Source of the DNA: Pomacea canaliculata
Taxonomy: Eukaryota > Mollusca > Gastropoda > Architaenioglossa > Ampullariidae
Reading direction: 5' to 3'
Assembly (NCBI RefSeq): GCF_003073045.1
Contig: NC_037594.1
Coordinates: 32,746,338 to 32,810,337, forward strand
Length of the DNA stretch: 64,000 bases
Shown here: positions 61,285 to 64,000 of the stretch, in pieces
Numbering within the stretch: position 1 is the stretch's first letter
Layout: each line of letters opens with the position of its first letter
Translations under genes and position numbers: made by a program
The notes under the pieces: generated by a model
The model's input: only the letters and a program-made list of their open reading frames with translations
Told to the model about the DNA's origin: nothing
The model's database searches: none

Positions 61285-61836
61285 ACCCATCACCTTTACT
61301 TTTTTATTATTAAAGGTGTGCCCCTATATGCATAAATTGCATTACCTAAGTAAATAATACTTTTCTATATTCATTTAAATTTACTTATTTGCTAATACAG
61401 TCCTATTTAAAGATAGCATTTAAAAATTTTATAAGCGATTGCTCACCAATCTCTGCTACGATGCCAGTAAGAGAGGCTAACACAAGATAAACTATTACTT
61501 GTTTTGTTCATCCTTTTCCTACCGAGGAGACAAAATATTTTCATTCTATTTCCCTAGAGGGAATTGGAGAATGTAAATATTTTGCATTTCAACTCACGAC
61601 TAACCCAGCATGTTTTTTATATATATACCTCTCCCCTTTGTTGTAGGCTTTATTGTAGTTGGCTTTAAACACTTTCTCGTTTCTTTTCAGTCCTAAGAGA
61701 TGCGCTCAATAAAAACTATGAGATGAAATAATGACTTGGCAGAATTGTATTACAATAACTAAGCATATTTTTAAAACAAATCTTAAATAAAGTTCAACAT
61801 AACCCATAAGATAAATGAAATGCACAGAATTTATCA
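61285..61836. other. AT-rich flank, no gene seen
   Basis: Holds the probable 3' end of the gene at 60912-61284. Nothing else supported. Confidence 0.4.
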
Positions 61837-62684
61837 TCACTGTTCCTCATAATACAAAAAACAAGGATTGTAGAGTGTGAGACATTTGAGTAAAGATGTC
61901 AAATCATATTCTAATGTACATGGAAATCCCTCATCTTCTCCAGAAGACAGGTCTGCTTGATATGGAAAGATCTTTTCCTGAGTCACATGAACCATATTTA
62001 TCATTACCAAAAAAATGTACAACATAATAGATGCAGCATATATCTTGAAAACTCGATCAGCCTTATTGCACACTTTTCTCAAAAGATTCCCCACTACAAG
62101 CCCACAATAATGTGAATAACAACCTTGTTAATAAATAATACACTTCACACACTGCTATTACAACAAATTTCAGCTACTACAGAGCTAGTACTATATAAAA
62201 CCTGATTTTGTAACCTCCTGGTAAGGACAAGTTGCACAAATATTTACTCTTCAAACAAAACATCCTACAAATATCATAATGATCACATCATTGCACCAAG
62301 CCTGTTGTCTTTCGTTATTGTCTAACATGCTGGTAGTTAAATCACTTAAGAATGAAATGACTTGCAAATTAATCATACACACCAGACCACTGTGGAAAGG
62401 AACATATCTTAATAATCATGGGCTAGATTCTTATACAACTTTTGTAATTCTACAACCACACTAAAAGCCTTGCAATTCAGTAGAAAATAGAGCACAAGCT
62501 GCTCTTTAAGCATCATAAAGAAGATAGCACAAGGACTGAATGCCTCATTGGAAGATATATTAATCACATAACAAACTTCCACAAAAACCCTGAGGATAAC
62601 TGCCTTTCTCCTCACATGATCCTGGATGCAGCCAGATGAAAAAGCCAAGATAATCACAGATTTATTAAACACAATGTCTACCAC
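61837..62684 (-). other. Two hydrophobic open stretches, possible membrane-protein exons
   Basis: Minus-strand frames at 62684-62409 (VDIVFNKSVIILAFSSGCIQ ... CAIFFMMLKEQLVLYFLLN) and 62094-61837 (NLLRKVCNKADRVFKIYAAS, IMLYIFLVMINMVHV, ending LYNPCFLYYEEQ). Both are open for over 80 codons and mix charged residues with membrane-like stretches, unlike the A/T noise nearby. A chemoreceptor-type multi-pass protein is one idea, but the two pieces do not join in phase through a good splice pair. They may be remnants, or chance. Confidence 0.2.
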
Positions 62685-64000
62685 TTAAACTTTTCGCTCA
62701 AGAATCAAGAATAAACTGAGCAAAGTCAATCTAAGGCTTAGGAGATGAGCCATTGATATTTCTCGTGCCAGATTTCCACTGAACAACATTTTTTCATGCC
62801 TCAATGGATTTACCAGATACTTATTTGTAGTTAGCAATTCAGATAGTATGCTTTGTCAAAGAAATAACCCTGCAAAAACTTGACAGTTTCATAAAATGAA
62901 CCTGTTTCCTCTTTGCATAAACCTATACTGAGAGCCAATGACATTCACAGGATTTGTACAATAACAAATTACAAAATGAGGCCACATACAGTGTCTTCAC
63001 GAAACCAGTGTTTCTAAAAATTGGTTTTTACTAACTGAAGCATGACTGATTTGTGACAACTTGGCATGTAGTGTGTATCTGTCTAATCCACCTCGCTATG
63101 ATTTCAACGTGCCGTAAATACAATTTTTAAACACCCATAAAATCTCCTTTTCTGATCAAAACCATAGATATTTCTAATGTGCCTTCAAAACAAAAACTAC
63201 TTTTGTATGTATTGTTCTTGAATTTGTCATAACAAATGCATAAACATTATCATAATTACATTAATAAAATTCACAAGTTTGAAAAGACATATGTTTGGCA
63301 TGTGTATGATTCATATAATTTGGTTGGATCACCATTTTTGAGTTATTTTGTTATTTTTTTACCTAGTATCTCTTTGGTCACCATTTTATTTGATCTTTCA
63401 TCGTTCAATACAAGGCATACACAGCCATAGAGTTGGCATATTCAGAAAAAAAAGTTCCAAATATTTTCTTCAGATATCCTGTTCCCTCATTTGATGAGTT
63501 TTAATGTTGCCTCTTCCTCACTAAGTGTAGGTGATATGACTGTACAATTGGGAGCTACACCAACATGCTTGCTGCTGATTCATCTGCTTACTATCTGCCA
63601 GTAAGTGCCAGTCTTTGTTTTTTAATATATCTGTTCACCATCAGCTAGAACGTGGAGTTGTTTTCAAAAACCATCAGGGACTGTAGCTATGAAGCGAGGT
63701 GAAGTCTCTGGGCTGGGGCAACATGGGAAATCCAAGGAAAAACAATGCTTCCAAAGTTTAAAGCTGTGTGCAGACCTTGCAGATGTTGTTTTATCCCTGA
63801 AGCAAAGATACCTCGGGATAAAGAAACATAAAGTAGTGTCCACAAGATTAGGACAGCACACTGTAACTACAAAAAACAAGACCTTTTTCCTCGTTTCCCA
63901 TTTTGCCCTAGGGAAACAATGTATTCTTACTTAATTACTAGAGTCCAATATACCACTTCTAATCCAAACCTTTCATCAACATGTGCCCAAATATTTACTG
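62685..64000. other. AT-rich sequence to window end, no gene supported
   Basis: Overlapping open frames on both strands at 63664-63934 are of similar length and neither has splice signals, so no choice is made between them. Any gene here would extend beyond the window. Confidence 0.35.

Noticed and set aside
63664-63934. Overlapping open frames on both strands
   Set aside because: Both are of similar length, neither has splice signals, and they exclude each other; no call made.
1-64000. Search by eye for retrovirus-like, LTR or Polinton-type elements, CRISPR arrays and bacterial-type operons
   Set aside because: No long direct terminal repeats with a primer site, no protease/integrase/capsid-like phrases, and no regular spacer arrays were seen. 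The reverse-transcriptase phrases present belong to LINEs.

Overview
The window is a stretch of animal nuclear genome: AT-rich, with GT-AG spliced genes separated by transposon-rich DNA. The tRNA-derived SINE, the many short non-autonomous DNA transposons and the gene families present suggest an invertebrate, most likely a lophotrochozoan such as a gastropod mollusc. That placement is inference; no marker settles the species.

Three genes can be reconstructed with every reading phase closing. (1) A fumarylacetoacetate-hydrolase-domain protein of the FAHD2 type, minus strand, 30141-25110, 7 coding exons, 319 aa. (2) An M17 leucyl-aminopeptidase-family protein of the W07G4.4 type, plus strand, 41633-49832, 16 exons, 519 aa, with a complete set of metal and catalytic residues. 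(3) A 12-helix major facilitator transporter of the NaGLT1/MFSD4B type, minus strand, 55579-52550, 3 exons, 505 aa. A fourth gene (minus, 5065-1767) gives about 557 aa of unrecognised, probably cytoplasmic protein if a 25-nt microexon is accepted. A fifth (plus, 16869-19846) is clearly coding, but some junctions do not resolve. A C-terminal gene piece lies at 60912-61284 (plus). Two tRNA genes are present: Arg(TCG) at 12318 and Gly(TCC) at 14134.

Layout: 1-5 kb unknown gene; 5.8-7.1 kb a dispersed repeat and a foldback minisatellite; 9-16 kb tRNAs, a SINE, a TIR transposon and possible exons; 16.9-19.9 kb unknown gene; 20.3-21.5 kb a higher-order tandem repeat; 23.5-24.2 kb LINE debris; 25-30 kb FAHD2-like gene; 31-40 kb repeats, including a 3.5-kb tandem duplication carrying different later insertions; 40.2 kb a TATA promoter with a first-exon-like donor; 41.6-49.8 kb aminopeptidase gene with a LINE in intron 2; 52.5-55.6 kb transporter gene with a SINE and a minisatellite in intron 2; 56.8-59.5 kb a 53-bp satellite split by a hAT transposon; 60.2-61.3 kb a MITE and a partial gene; the rest is AT-rich and mostly silent.

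The genes do not form a functional cluster. I see no bacterial-type operon, CRISPR, retrovirus-like or Polinton-like element. The most unusual content is repeat architecture: the foldback array of 15-bp units, the nested satellite/hAT locus and the tandem duplication with its insertion history.
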